A DNA stretch of 64,000 bases from Flavobacterium pallidum (GCF_003097535.1 NZ_CP029187.1:248001-312000), one strand, 5' to 3'. Positions 8,076-16,713 are shown, counted from the stretch's first letter. Notes: a model not told the origin generated them from the letters alone. Numbers and translations are program-made.

Positions 8076-10850
8076 CTCCCATTCATTCTTCTTCTTGCCG
8101 CCAAACTTTTCAATCTTGTAGGTTAATGAAAACATCACGTAGCGCTTTAAAACGGTGTTCTGCATATCGGAAATAAATTCAGGTGTAATGGTTCGGGAAG
8201 TATTCGTATTCTGGTTTAAGATGTCATACACTTTCACTTTTGCAAGCAGTTTATCACCCATGAAATTGTAACCGAAGCTGGTATTTAAAAGGTAAAAATC
8301 CTTCCTGAAACCATCGGCGATATTTGAGTTGTAGGTATATCCGAAATCGGTCCCGAAGATAAAATGCTTAGGCCATTTCACCGTATTTTCCATTTTAAAT
8401 ACATGCCTGAATGTCGATGATTTGTCAATCGAATAGTTGTCATAATCGGTTTGGTTGAATTCATAACGATATGACGGCTGGATTGTCAGGATTTCGCCAT
8501 ATTCATAAGAAAGCGATGCTTCGGGATTCAGCGCATACCCAAACGCCTTGTACAATTTATTATTCGTAAAACCTTTGTTGTAGTTGTAATTGGCATTGAA
8601 GCCAATACTTGGCCTGAACTTATGCGCACCCCTTTTTATCGATTTATCTACACTCGCGCCCATGTAACCCGAATAAGCAAAATCGACATTGGCGTAAGAC
8701 AGCGTGCTCGTTAAACTTTGGGCATCAAAAACATTGGTCGAAACAATATCGTCGGTTTTGTAATTGATTCCTGAATAAACGTACAAGCCTGAACGTTTTG
8801 CATAGTCATAATCATTGTAATTGAAGTAGATGTTGTGCGTCTTGGAAGGATTCAGGTTTTCATTTCCGACGATGGTGGTGATCGGCGACGAAAAATCCTG
8901 CAGCAATAATTGCTCTGCAGTAGGCAGCTGCACTTCATAACTGTAATACATGTATACCGATTTCGATTTCGTCATGCGGTAATTGAACCAGCCGTTCGCA
9001 CTGGCAAAAACATAATCCTTACTAAGTTCGCGGCGGGTGCCTAAATAATCCCTTCCATTCTCATAGGCCGTGAATTGCGGACCTACTGAAAATCCAGCGC
9101 TGTATTTGTTTTTCCTGACATATATCGATGCGGTCGGCGTAAAATGCTTTGTGCTCGATTGCAGCCCGTAGGAAAGTAAGTCGCTGTAATTATTGTAGTC
9201 ACCGGTCAAATTATTACGGTTGAAGGTATTTTTTGAAGTCCCGGAATCTTTCCAGTTGTAGCTTGCGCGGATGGTCACGCCGATGGAATCCGTAATGGGC
9301 TCAGTAAATCCAATCCGGGTGTAATAATCATCGGAACGCGTGTGGCTGATTTCCCGTTGATGGCGAATGTCGCTCGTTTTACTGGGATCCTGGTAGTAAA
9401 ATGTTTCAGAGTCATTAAAGCCATCCGATTCATTGCTCTTGTTGGTATTGTTGAATGTGAAGCCTAACGTCCTGCCTTTTTTCTTAAAGTTTTTACCGAA
9501 ATACAGGTCGTTCCCAATTTCGCCATCATTGTTCGAAGACGTGTTTGAGCCGCTGTTATCGTTAACCAGGCCTGAGTCATTATAGGATTTTTGCGCAAAG
9601 AAACTTTTATTATTGTCAAAGTTTTTCTTTATCCTCGGACGTACGGACAAAGTGGTTAATGAATCGATCTTATATTCGAATTCCATGTTCATATTATGCC
9701 CTTCATGCAGCCTGTCTGAACTTCCCGTAGATTCCCGAAGGAAGGACTTGCTTTCTCCCGTATCGGCATCCGGAAGCAATGTTTCGGTCCTGCTTTTATA
9801 ATCATTCCTGGTCTTGGCATTGGTATACATATAGCTGCCCCCTGCTTCAAGCTTCTTAAAATATTTGTCGGCATAATTGATACCTGCCAGCCCGGATTGC
9901 GTTATTCCGCTGCCCCCGCCATATTGCTGCCCGTCGATGTTGAAACTCCCGTCACCGCTCATATACACATTGCGCCCGCCGCCCATCGAATCAAAAACCT
10001 CGTCCATCGAAAAGCCTATGGAATTGATGTTATTCGATGATCCGAGGAAACTGAACTTTTGCTCATCTTTAAAATAATTGATCAATCCGCTGGATTCATA
10101 GCGGTCATCCGAGCCTTTACCGGCACTGAATTTCCCGAAAAGCCCTTTATTCTTATCTTTTTGTATGGTAAGGTTAATGGTTTTTTCATCTGTGCTTGCT
10201 GCCTGGCCGGAAAGTTCTTCTTCCTTGGTCTTGGTATCGGTAACCTGCACCTTGTCGATGATTTCGGCCGGAAGGTTTTCAGTGGCCACCTTTCCATCCT
10301 TGCCAAAGAACGGTTTGCCGTTGACAAGGATGTTGTTGACTTCCTTGCCATTCACGGTAATCTTCCCATTCGCATCAATCTCGACCCCCGGCAATTGCTT
10401 GAGCAGGGATTCGACGTTGGCGTCCGGGCTGACTTTAAACGATGACGCGTTGAATTCCAAAGTGTCTTTCTTGATCCGTACCGGCGGTGCCTGCGACTTC
10501 ACGACGACTTCGCTGAGGCTCCGCGGCAATTCTTCGATGGCCATGTCGCCGAAATCCTTGTCCGCCAGCAATTCGTCAAGCTGCTGGGTGTAATCTGTAA
10601 AACCGATGAATGAGACTTTGAGGAATGCAGGCTGCTTTATTTTTTTGGTTGTCAGTGAAAAATGGCCTGTTTTGTCGGAAATCGTGTAATCGATAATGGT
10701 GGAATCCTTCACTGTCGTGAGATACACTGTGGCCGATTCCATGGGAAGGTTGGTGCTTTTTTCTAGAATCCTGCCGCGGATGGTGATGTTCTGGGCGTGA
10801 GAAATGAAACAAAAGAGCATGAGGGAGAGGCAAAACAATAGTCTCTTCAT
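8064..10850 (-). CDS. outer-membrane beta-barrel protein, TonB-receptor-like
   Basis: 928 residues. After a signal peptide (about 1-19, MKRLLFCLSLMLFCFISHAQ) comes a carboxypeptidase-regulatory-like beta-sandwich (about 22-100, ITIRGRILEKSTNLPMESAT). A plug-like region follows (about 120-215; VESLLKQLPGVEIDANGKIT, VNNILVNGKPFFGKDG), then a long barrel to the C-terminus. This matches the Bacteroidota outer membrane beta-barrel family that resembles TonB-dependent receptors. The substrate cannot be told: no SusD partner or sensor genes lie next to it. The ATG at 10848-10850 starts directly at the signal peptide. No TAnnTTTG box is seen upstream. Confidence 0.88.
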   Translation of the reverse strand: MKRLLFCLSLMLFCFISHAQNITIRGRILEKSTNLPMESATVYLTTVKDSTIIDYTISDKTGHFSLTTKKIKQPAFLKVSFIGFTDYTQQLDELLADKDFGDMAIEELPRSLSEVVVKSQAPPVRIKKDTLEFNASSFKVSPDANVESLLKQLPGVEIDANGKITVNGKEVNNILVNGKPFFGKDGKVATENLPAEIIDKVQVTDTKTKEEELSGQAASTDEKTINLTIQKDKNKGLFGKFSAGKGSDDRYESSGLINYFKDEQKFSFLGSSNNINSIGFSMDEVFDSMGGGRNVYMSGDGSFNIDGQQYGGGSGITQSGLAGINYADKYFKKLEAGGSYMYTNAKTRNDYKSRTETLLPDADTGESKSFLRESTGSSDRLHEGHNMNMEFEYKIDSLTTLSVRPRIKKNFDNNKSFFAQKSYNDSGLVNDNSGSNTSSNNDGEIGNDLYFGKNFKKKGRTLGFTFNNTNKSNESDGFNDSETFYYQDPSKTSDIRHQREISHTRSDDYYTRIGFTEPITDSIGVTIRASYNWKDSGTSKNTFNRNNLTGDYNNYSDLLSYGLQSSTKHFTPTASIYVRKNKYSAGFSVGPQFTAYENGRDYLGTRRELSKDYVFASANGWFNYRMTKSKSVYMYYSYEVQLPTAEQLLLQDFSSPITTIVGNENLNPSKTHNIYFNYNDYDYAKRSGLYVYSGINYKTDDIVSTNVFDAQSLTSTLSYANVDFAYSGYMGASVDKSIKRGAHKFRPSIGFNANYNYNKGFTNNKLYKAFGYALNPEASLSYEYGEILTIQPSYRYEFNQTDYDNYSIDKSSTFRHVFKMENTVKWPKHFIFGTDFGYTYNSNIADGFRKDFYLLNTSFGYNFMGDKLLAKVKVYDILNQNTNTSRTITPEFISDMQNTVLKRYVMFSLTYKIEKFGGKKKNEWEMEE

Positions 10851-10983
10851 TTGTGATCTGGTTTTTGGTTAAGGTTTGGCGAATTAAAGAAATCTCCATG
10901 AAAGGAAGTATTCCGTTAAAGAACATTTAACACACAAATCCGGATTTTATTGTTTTGACAGATCGCCAAAACTACGAGAAGCC

Positions 10984-11087
10984 GCGCGAGGGATGGCAGC
11001 GGCATCCTTTTATTTTTAACCCTGAGCGCAGCGGAAGGGTTACAAAATAAAAGATAGAGCGTACAGCCCGACCCGCAGGGACGCGCC
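10984..11087 (-). repeat. structured intergenic repeat, copy 1 (after der)
   Basis: On the plus strand it starts GCGAGGGATGGCAGCGGCAT, then CCTTTT, a variable hairpin (TAACCCT...AGGGTTA within complementary AT-rich arms), AAAAGAT, and ends CAGCCCGACCCGCAGGGACG. The same frame recurs at 13059-13150, and a degraded form at 62524-62603. In all three the element follows the stop codon of a minus-strand gene in the same orientation. The spacer 10851-11152 holds only this element and a short ACTGCGACTG repeat before the der stop. Confidence 0.8.
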
Positions 11088-11152
11088 ATAACTACTATGC
11101 AGTGGCAGTTTGCGGTGAGTTACAGTCGCATCCTGAATACTGCGACTGCCTA

Positions 11153-12463
11153 CTATTTCTCGCGGATGTAAATATCAATCGGGACGCCTGCAAAATCCCA
11201 TTTCTCGCGTATTTTGTTTTCAAGGAAACGCTTGTACGGGTCTTTCACATATTGCGGAAGGTTGGCAAAAAACACAAATTGCGGCGTATTGGTGGGCAAT
11301 TGCATGCAGTATTTGATCTTTACATATTTTCCTTTGAGCGCCGGCGGTGGGTAACTTTCAATCACCTTAAGCATGTGCTCATTGAATTTTGACGTGGGGA
11401 TGCGCTGCTTGCGGTTTTCAAAAACCTGGACGGAGGATTCGAGCGCTTTGAGCAAACGTTGCTTGGTCAGGGCCGATACGAATAAAATAGGCACATCCGT
11501 GAATGGCTCGATTTCCTTACGGATTTTAGCCTCGTAATCGCGCGTCGACATGGTATCCTTTTCTACCAGATCCCATTTATTGACGAGAATCACAACGCCT
11601 TTCCTGTTCTTTTCGGCAAGCCAGAAAATACTTTGGTCCTGTCCTTCGAAACCTCTTGTGGCATCGATAATGAGGATGCAGATATCGGCGTGTTCGATTG
11701 CGCGCACAGAACGCATTACCGAATAAAATTCGAGATCTTCCTTCACCTTCGCTTTCCTGCGGATCCCTGCTGTGTCCATAAGATTGAACTCGAACCCGAA
11801 GCGGTTGAATTTAGTATCAATGGCGTCACGGGTCGTTCCCGCAATATCAGTGACAATATAACGATCTTCCCCGATAAGTGCATTGATGAAGCTTGATTTT
11901 CCGGCATTCGGGCGGCCTACGACGGCAAAGCGGGGCAACTCGGTTTCTTCCTGCACCGGTTCCGGCCTAACGGGGAAAGCGTCGATAAGCGCATCGAGCA
12001 ATTCTCCGGTACCGCTTCCGGAAATACTGGCAAAAGTATAGTATTCGCCCAGGCCGAGGTTGTAAAATTCGACGGCATCTTTTTCACGCATGGCGTTGTC
12101 GACTTTGTTTACGGCAAGCAGTACGGGTTTGGTGACTTTACGCAATAGTTTCGCTACGGCATCATCCATCGGCGTAATGCCTTCCTCGACATCGACAACG
12201 AAGATAATGACATCGGATTCGTCAATGGCAAGTTCGACCTGTTTGCGGATTTCGCCTTCAAATACATCGTCTGATCCGCGAACATAACCTCCGGTATCGA
12301 TTACCGAGAACTCTTTACCGTTCCATTCGCTCTTGCCATAATTACGGTCACGGGTTACCCCGGCAACCGAATCGACAATCGCTTCCCTTCTCTTAATCAG
12401 ACGATTAAATAAAGTTGATTTTCCTACGTTTGGCCTTCCTACTATTGCGACGATATTGCTCAT
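11153..12463 (-). CDS. der: ribosome biogenesis GTPase Der
   Basis: 436 residues. Der (EngA) is an essential two-domain GTPase for 50S subunit maturation. The first G domain has GRPNVGKST (about 8-16), DTGGY and NKVD; the second has GRPNAGKSS (about 182-190), DTAGI and NKWD. A KH-like C-terminal domain follows (about 350-436) and ends [10 protein letters not shown]. The start at 12461-12463 ([16 protein letters not shown]) is preferred. A longer frame would need a TTG inside the -7 promoter box at 12485-12492. Length matches the family. Confidence 0.97.
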   Translation of the reverse strand: MSNIVAIVGRPNVGKSTLFNRLIKRREAIVDSVAGVTRDRNYGKSEWNGKEFSVIDTGGYVRGSDDVFEGEIRKQVELAIDESDVIIFVVDVEEGITPMDDAVAKLLRKVTKPVLLAVNKVDNAMREKDAVEFYNLGLGEYYTFASISGSGTGELLDALIDAFPVRPEPVQEETELPRFAVVGRPNAGKSSFINALIGEDRYIVTDIAGTTRDAIDTKFNRFGFEFNLMDTAGIRRKAKVKEDLEFYSVMRSVRAIEHADICILIIDATRGFEGQDQSIFWLAEKNRKGVVILVNKWDLVEKDTMSTRDYEAKIRKEIEPFTDVPILFVSALTKQRLLKALESSVQVFENRKQRIPTSKFNEHMLKVIESYPPPALKGKYVKIKYCMQLPTNTPQFVFFANLPQYVKDPYKRFLENKIREKWDFAGVPIDIYIREK

Positions 12464-12484
12464 GGTCTTTTTTGAAATATTTTG

Positions 12485-12492
12485 CAAAGGTA
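12485..12492 (-). promoter_or_regulatory. -7 box, der promoter
   Basis: The minus strand reads TACCTTTG, an exact TAnnTTTG match, about 20 bases before the der ATG. A TTTG upstream lies too far away (about 27 bases) to be a normal -33 element. The leader would be only 10-15 bases. Confidence 0.5.
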
Positions 12493-12520
12493 GTGTTTTT
12501 AATTGGTAAATTTTGAAATC

Positions 12521-12550
12521 AAAAAACCCGCCCCTGAAACCAGAAGCGGG
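12521..12550 (-). terminator. intrinsic terminator of the small lipoprotein gene
   Basis: On the minus strand CCCGC and GCGGG pair around a 14-base loop and are followed by six T. It lies 22 bp past the stop of the 12573 gene and upstream of the der promoter, insulating the two. Confidence 0.85.
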
Positions 12551-12572
12551 ATTAACAAAACAGCTCGTTAAT

Positions 12573-12968
12573 TTATTTTATAGGGGGGCCGGTAGGCTGT
12601 GGTGTCTGGTCATTTTTTGTATATGGATTTCCGTCGTGGTTTTCTGCATCGGTACCATCTTTGGTACGCGTGATGAGGATATCCGGATCTTCATTGCTTT
12701 TGGATTTACCGGATTTCACAGTAGATTTGGAAGTTTGCTTCACTGTAGCCGATTTAGCATTCGGGGCAGTGCCTGCTGGATTCGCCGTGTTTGCAGCATC
12801 CTGATCAGCAGTGTCAATCGTTGTGGTTTCTGTAACTACCGTGGTACTGGTATTGGTTTCTGTGACAGGGACGGGCTTTCTGTCGTCATTACATTTACAG
12901 GAGACCAGGAGGCTTGTGGCAAAAATCGCAGCCAACCCTATTGATAGTGGCGTTTTCATAACAGTCAT
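12573..12968 (-). CDS. small putative lipoprotein, low complexity
   Basis: 131 residues (128 if the second ATG at 12957-12959 is used, which gives the cleaner signal peptide [20 protein letters not shown]). A lipobox-like LLVSCK places the lipidated cysteine near residue 24. The mature part is hydrophilic and rich in Thr, Asn, Lys and Pro ([13 protein letters not shown], then [20 protein letters not shown]), and is probably disordered. No family is recognised. It lies between era and der on the same strand, but its own terminator and the repeat upstream suggest a separate transcript. Confidence 0.7.
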   Translation of the reverse strand: MTVMKTPLSIGLAAIFATSLLVSCKCNDDRKPVPVTETNTSTTVVTETTTIDTADQDAANTANPAGTAPNAKSATVKQTSKSTVKSGKSKSNEDPDILITRTKDGTDAENHDGNPYTKNDQTPQPTGPPIK

Positions 12969-13058
12969 TTTAGGAATTTATATATCGTAAATTTCTAAAA
13001 ACACCGTAAAAATCATTTATGGAATTGTAGGAAAATGTTACTCAATTCCGACTAGATG

Positions 13059-13150
13059 CGTGAGGGATGGAAGCGGCATCCTTTTATGGCCGAAGTGCAA
13101 CGAAGGCTGGAAAAGATATAGCGGACAGCCCGACCCGCAGGGGCACGCCC
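13059..13150 (-). repeat. structured intergenic repeat, copy 2 (after era)
   Basis: On the plus strand GTGAGGGATGGAAGCGGCAT, CCTTTTAT, hairpin GGCC...GGCT, AAAAGATATAGCGGACAGCC, CGACCCGCAGGGGCACGCCC. The element begins 5 bases after the era stop on the minus strand. Compared with copy 1 the outer arms are conserved and the central hairpin differs with pairing preserved, as expected for a structured RNA or DNA element. Confidence 0.8.
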
Positions 13151-13155
13151 AAAAA

Positions 13156-14034
13156 TTAATTATACCCGAAACGCCTTAATTGCCGTGCATCGCTGCGCCA
13201 GTTCTTGTTGACTTTTACATACAATTCAATGTGGATTTGCTTGCCGAAAAATTTCTCAAGATCGGCCCTGGATTCCATTCCTACTTTCTTCAGTGCAGCT
13301 CCCTTATGACCGATGATGATGCCCTTTTGCGTATCGCGCTCTACCATAATTACGGCACGGATGCGGATGATATCGTCGTCTTCGAGGAATTCCTCGGTTT
13401 CAATTTCTACGGCGTATGGGATTTCCTTGCTGTAGTTTAAAAGGATTTTCTCGCGTATGGTTTCGTTTACGAAGAAACGCTCCGGCTTGTCGGTCAACGC
13501 ATCTTTTGGGTAATAGGGAGGTGATTCCGGAAGCAGTTCCAAAATGCGGCTGAACACTTCGGGCACGTTAAAATTCTTCAATGCCGATATGGGGAAAATC
13601 TCGGCATTCGGTACTTTCTCTTTCCAGAAACCAACCTGTTCCTCGAGTTGCTCCTGGTGGGAGTTGTCGATTTTATTCAGCAGCAGAAGCACCGGGATTT
13701 TGGCATAAATGATTTTGTTGAAAAAAGCATCATCTTTAAGCTCCTTCTCCCCTATTTCTACCATATAAATCAGCACATCCGCATCTTCAAAAGCCGATTT
13801 CACGAAGTTCATCATGGATTCCTGCATCTCATATGCCGGTTTGATGATTCCGGGCGTATCAGACAAAACCACCTGAAAATCCTCGCCATTCACAATTCCC
13901 AAAATGCGGTGCCGGGTGGTTTGCGCCTTCGAAGTGATGATAGACAGCCGTTCGCCGACAAAGGCATTCATTAATGTTGATTTGCCTACATTTGGATTTC
14001 CGATAATATTGACGAAGCCTGCTTTGTGTGCCAT
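13156..14034 (-). CDS. era: GTPase Era
   Basis: 292 residues. Era binds 16S rRNA and helps 30S maturation. The G domain shows GNPNVGKST (about 11-19), DTPGI and NKID. The C-terminal KH domain (about 210-292) includes GIIIGHKGAALKKVG and ends RQLRRFGYN. The start MAHKAGFVNIIGNPNVGKS (ATG at 14032-14034) gives family length; a longer in-frame extension upstream has no similarity to Era and would overlap the divergent gene. Transcription probably starts from the consensus promoter at 14154-14184, leaving a leader of about 110 bases. Confidence 0.96.
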   Translation of the reverse strand: MAHKAGFVNIIGNPNVGKSTLMNAFVGERLSIITSKAQTTRHRILGIVNGEDFQVVLSDTPGIIKPAYEMQESMMNFVKSAFEDADVLIYMVEIGEKELKDDAFFNKIIYAKIPVLLLLNKIDNSHQEQLEEQVGFWKEKVPNAEIFPISALKNFNVPEVFSRILELLPESPPYYPKDALTDKPERFFVNETIREKILLNYSKEIPYAVEIETEEFLEDDDIIRIRAVIMVERDTQKGIIIGHKGAALKKVGMESRADLEKFFGKQIHIELYVKVNKNWRSDARQLRRFGYN

Positions 14035-14153
14035 GGAATTTTGATTTTTGATTTCAGATTTGATGGAATAATGGAATCTGAAAATCTGGATTGAGTAGAG
14101 AAAACGCTGCTGTCTTAGGTAACTTGGCCGCCAAATTCTTTTACTTATGCTGA

Positions 14154-14184
14154 CAAAGATACGACAAGGAATTTTGTAACCAAA
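14154..14184 (-). promoter_or_regulatory. consensus Bacteroidota promoter for era
   Basis: The minus strand reads TTTG (14181-14184), 19 bases, TATCTTTG (14154-14161). This is an exact match to both boxes and the spacing of the Bacteroidota primary sigma factor consensus. Confidence 0.85.
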
Positions 14185-14208
14185 TTCAAACTTATATATG
14201 CTGCAAAC

Positions 14209-14240
14209 TTTGGTCAATTCCGAATTATGGAATATTTTTG
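14209..14240 (+). promoter_or_regulatory. promoter-like pair overlapping the start of the 14227 gene
   Basis: TTTG (14209-14212), 20 bases, TATTTTTG (14233-14240). Both boxes match and the spacing is one base above optimum. The -7 box lies downstream of the ATG at 14227, so if this promoter is real the gene must start later, most simply at the GTG at 14245, almost without a leader. Confidence 0.5.
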
Positions 14241-14613
14241 CCACGTGCAGAAAACACTAATCATATTGGCTTTTTTTATCCTGTTCAAGCCTTTGTTCCC
14301 GATAGTGGAGTATTTTGCCAATTACAATTACATTGCCACAGTCCTTTGCGAAAACAAGGACAAACCCCAGATGAAATGTAACGGGAAATGCCATCTTATG
14401 AAGGAAATGGCAAAAGCGGCCGACGGCGATAAGCCAGCCGATAAAAAGGCAGCTGCAAAAGAAGCGGAATTATTGTTTTTCCAGGAAATTAAGACGGTAA
14501 TTTTCGCACCGGCACAAATCATCCAAAACCCGGGCGTTTGCATTGAATATTCCAATCTGTATTCGCACCTGGATAGCTGCGCTACTTTCCATCCGCCCAA
14601 CCTTTCGGTGTAA
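14227..14613 (+). CDS. small membrane-anchored CxxxC protein, putative copper-related
   Basis: 128 residues from the ATG, or 122 from the GTG at 14245, which gives an N-terminus starting (M)QKTLIILAFFILFKP and fits the promoter better. One hydrophobic segment (about 9-27) is followed by LCENKDKPQMKCNGKCHLM, a CxxxC motif surrounded by Met, His and a further Cys. A Lys/Ala-rich linker and a tail with two more cysteines follow. I recognise this as a recurrent uncharacterised Bacteroidota family but cannot name a function. The Met/Cys/His cluster and the following MbnP-like gene suggest copper binding at the periplasmic face (inference). Confidence 0.75.
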   Translation: MEYFCHVQKTLIILAFFILFKPLFPIVEYFANYNYIATVLCENKDKPQMKCNGKCHLMKEMAKAADGDKPADKKAAAKEAELLFFQEIKTVIFAPAQIIQNPGVCIEYSNLYSHLDSCATFHPPNLSV

Positions 14614-14721
14614 ATTTTCAATTATCTATTTTAAGGCTTCGTTGTTTTTTGAGCCTAATGAACCTATGTCCATAATTGTTTGGGGCGCGATGCCCTGAAC
14701 CAAACTTTCCAACCTTTAAAA

Positions 14722-15525
14722 ATGAAATTTCAATTAAAAAATAGTCTTGCCATAACGGCAATAGCCATTGCTTTGGCTTCCTGCGCCAATGATGACGATA
14801 ACCATTCCACGTCTGGCCAGGGAAAAATCGATGTCGAATTTGACAATGTATTCGGCAGCGCAAACTTAATCCTCAACGCACAAGGGAATGCAACTTCCCA
14901 AGGCGAAACACTAAACATCTCGGATGTGAAGTATATCATCAGCAACATCGAACTGATCAGGGAAGACGGAACCGTTTTCATATATCCAAAATCAGAAAGC
15001 TATTTTATCGTCAGTGAAGCTAACGAAGCCACGCATGTCCTGGAACTGGAGCACATTCCTGCGGGTAATTACACAAAGATAAAATTTGGCATAGGTGTCG
15101 ATGAAAGCCAATACAACCTGGGTGAAACGGCTCAGGGTGACTTCTTCGCTGCAGCCCAAAGTGAAGGCATGGCCTTGTCATGGAACGCAGGTTATAAGCA
15201 TTTGCTTTTTGAAGGGATGTTTACTTCGGCAACCGTTATTACTCCGACTCCTTTTATGATCCAAACCGCGAAATCAGATTCAAATTACAACTATACCGAT
15301 GTAACGCTGGATTTTCCCGATATGGCGCTGGTAAGGACGACAATCACCCCTGATGTCCACATCTTTGCAGACGTTGAGAAAGTTATCGACGGAACCCATA
15401 AAATCAAACTGACTGACAACAACGTAAGCGGAATGGGTGCGATGATTACGAGCGGTGAAAACCTGTCACTGATTACGGCTAATCTTTCCGGTATGTTTGC
15501 TGTTGACCATGTTCACAACGACTAA
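14722..15525 (+). CDS. MbnP-family lipoprotein (putative copper binding)
   Basis: 267 residues from the ATG of MKFQLKNSLAITAIAIALAS. The lipobox LASC places a lipidated Cys near residue 21. The mature domain matches the MbnP family as I recall it: KIDVEFDNVFGSANLILNAQ, ISDVKYIISNIELI, HIPAGNYTKIKFGIGVDE. In methanotrophs MbnP partners with the di-haem protein MbnH and binds copper through an oxidised Trp (kynurenine); here Trp occurs in MALSWNAGYKHLLFEGMF. No MbnH-like peroxidase gene is next to it. An in-frame start at 14680 would add 14 non-signal residues and was rejected. A hairpin separates it from the next gene. Confidence 0.85.
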   Translation: MKFQLKNSLAITAIAIALASCANDDDNHSTSGQGKIDVEFDNVFGSANLILNAQGNATSQGETLNISDVKYIISNIELIREDGTVFIYPKSESYFIVSEANEATHVLELEHIPAGNYTKIKFGIGVDESQYNLGETAQGDFFAAAQSEGMALSWNAGYKHLLFEGMFTSATVITPTPFMIQTAKSDSNYNYTDVTLDFPDMALVRTTITPDVHIFADVEKVIDGTHKIKLTDNNVSGMGAMITSGENLSLITANLSGMFAVDHVHND

Positions 15526-15534
15526 TACAATTAT

Positions 15535-15562
15535 AAGCAGTTGGCTACGGTCAACTGCTTTT
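15535..15562 (+). terminator. hairpin between the MbnP-like and OMP genes
   Basis: AAGCAGTTG (15535-15543) pairs with CAACTGCTT (15552-15560) around an 8-base loop, then a short T run. The T run is weak, so it may attenuate rather than stop transcription into the gene at 15580. Confidence 0.65.
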
Positions 15563-15579
15563 AAACCTCTTTAACTTAA

Positions 15580-16542
15580 ATGAAGAAATATATATTATTG
15601 GTCCTGCTGGCTTTCCAATTTGCAAACGCAACGGAAAAGGACAGTGTTACAGGACCAGGCATTTTCAGGGAATACTACAGACATGTTATTACAGCAAAGG
15701 GTATGTGTGATGCCTGTGGCTGCTCTGCAAGCGGCGGCAGTATGGGATTTGCATCAATGCTGAATTCCAATTTCGTGGGCATCCGTTATTTCAATCAAAA
15801 TTATAAAAGCTCGGATGGGCTCTACAGCAATTCACCGTGGTACAATGAAGATTTCAATACGCTGCAGGTATGGGCAAGGATTCCTGTTTACAAGAAGATC
15901 CAGATTTCTGCCTTGCTGCCGTATCATTTTCATAACAGGGAAACCGCAACGGGGATCCAGAACATCAACGGCATCGGGGATATTACTGTTTTGGCGATGT
16001 ACCGCTTATATCAGACCCATAGGGACAGTACTTTGTTTGTTCATACGCTGCAACTGGGAGGTGGTATAAAAGCACCCACCGGGAAATTTGACGAAGCCAA
16101 TGCGGGTGCCGTAAATCCAAGCTTTCAGGTTGGCACAGGAAGCTGGGATTATCTTTTTGCGACGGAGTACATCGTTAAAAGAAAAAGGTTTGGGTTGAAT
16201 ACCATGCTTAACTATACCGTCAAGGCTGAAAACGACAAACAATATCGTTTCGGCAATCAGTTCAATTATGCAGGAACTTTTTTTTACCTGTACGAAAAGC
16301 AGCAATTTTCCATCGCTCCGCAGGCGGGTTTTGCAGGTGAAGTTTACGGAAGCAATTACCAACATGGGGTATTGGTAAGAAAAACCTCTGGTGATATTCT
16401 TTTAGGTAAGGTTGGTGTGGAGATAGGCAAAAAGAAATTTTCCGCAGGAGCAAATGTGATGTTGCCTATCACCCAGAACCTGGCAGGCGGACGTGTAGAA
16501 GCCAATTACAGATGGAGCTTAAACTTAAATTACAGCTTATAA
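15580..16542 (+). CDS. outer-membrane protein with CDACGCSA motif, transporter-like
   Basis: 320 residues. A signal peptide (about 1-17, MKKYILLVLLAFQFANA) precedes a conserved cysteine motif GMCDACGCSASGGSMGF (about 46-62). The remainder has the alternating pattern of a medium-sized outer-membrane barrel (FNTLQVWARIPVYKKIQISA; GGGIKAPTGKFDEAN; ending YRWSLNLNYSL). Proteins of this kind are often called transporter and occur with MbnP-like lipoproteins in Bacteroidota, so metal handling is plausible; no substrate is demonstrated. The three-Cys motif could hold a metal at the periplasmic side of the barrel. Confidence 0.78.
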   Translation: MKKYILLVLLAFQFANATEKDSVTGPGIFREYYRHVITAKGMCDACGCSASGGSMGFASMLNSNFVGIRYFNQNYKSSDGLYSNSPWYNEDFNTLQVWARIPVYKKIQISALLPYHFHNRETATGIQNINGIGDITVLAMYRLYQTHRDSTLFVHTLQLGGGIKAPTGKFDEANAGAVNPSFQVGTGSWDYLFATEYIVKRKRFGLNTMLNYTVKAENDKQYRFGNQFNYAGTFFYLYEKQQFSIAPQAGFAGEVYGSNYQHGVLVRKTSGDILLGKVGVEIGKKKFSAGANVMLPITQNLAGGRVEANYRWSLNLNYSL

Positions 16543-16561
16543 TAACTGAGATGCAGAAAGC

Positions 16562-16590
16562 AAAAAACCCACCGACAATGTCGATGGGTC
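16562..16590 (-). terminator. terminator of the initiator tRNA gene
   Basis: On the minus strand ACCCATCGACATTGTCGGTG forms a hairpin (CCCAtCGACA/TGTCGgTGGG) followed by GGTTTTTT. It lies 8 bases past the tRNA 3' end. Confidence 0.85.
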
Positions 16591-16598
16591 TTGCTTAG

Positions 16599-16671
16599 TA
16601 GCGGGAACAGGACTCGAACCTGTGACCTTCGGGTTATGAGCCCGACGAGCTGCCTACTGCTCTATCCCGCG
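16599..16671 (-). tRNA. initiator tRNA-Met (CAU)
   Basis: A cloverleaf can be drawn by eye. The anticodon loop CTCATAA carries CAU, and the anticodon stem TCGGG/CCCGA has three consecutive G:C pairs next to the loop, the hallmark of initiator tRNA. The T arm contains GGTTCGAGTCC. Position 1 is C and position 72 is U, giving the unpaired 1-72 end needed for formylation; the usual bacterial pair is C1xA72. CCA is not encoded. The gene stands alone, with its own promoter and terminator. Confidence 0.95.
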
Positions 16672-16683
16672 CTGTTTCGGGTG

Positions 16684-16713
16684 CAAATATACAACCATTA
16701 TTTGTATTTGCAA
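16684..16713 (-). promoter_or_regulatory. consensus promoter of the initiator tRNA
   Basis: The minus strand reads TTG (16711-16713), 19 bases, TATATTTG (16684-16691). The -7 box ends 12 bases before the mature tRNA 5' end. Confidence 0.85.

Noticed and set aside
14035..14244. 70-codon N-terminal extension of era
   Set aside because: The Era family starts at MAHKAGFVNIIG. The extension runs through a perfect minus-strand promoter (14154-14184) and overlaps the divergent gene.
14614..14721. Possible riboswitch between the CxxxC gene and the MbnP-like gene
   Set aside because: Only short hairpins (GGCT/AGCC and GGGC/GCCC) are seen; no known riboswitch core could be recognised.
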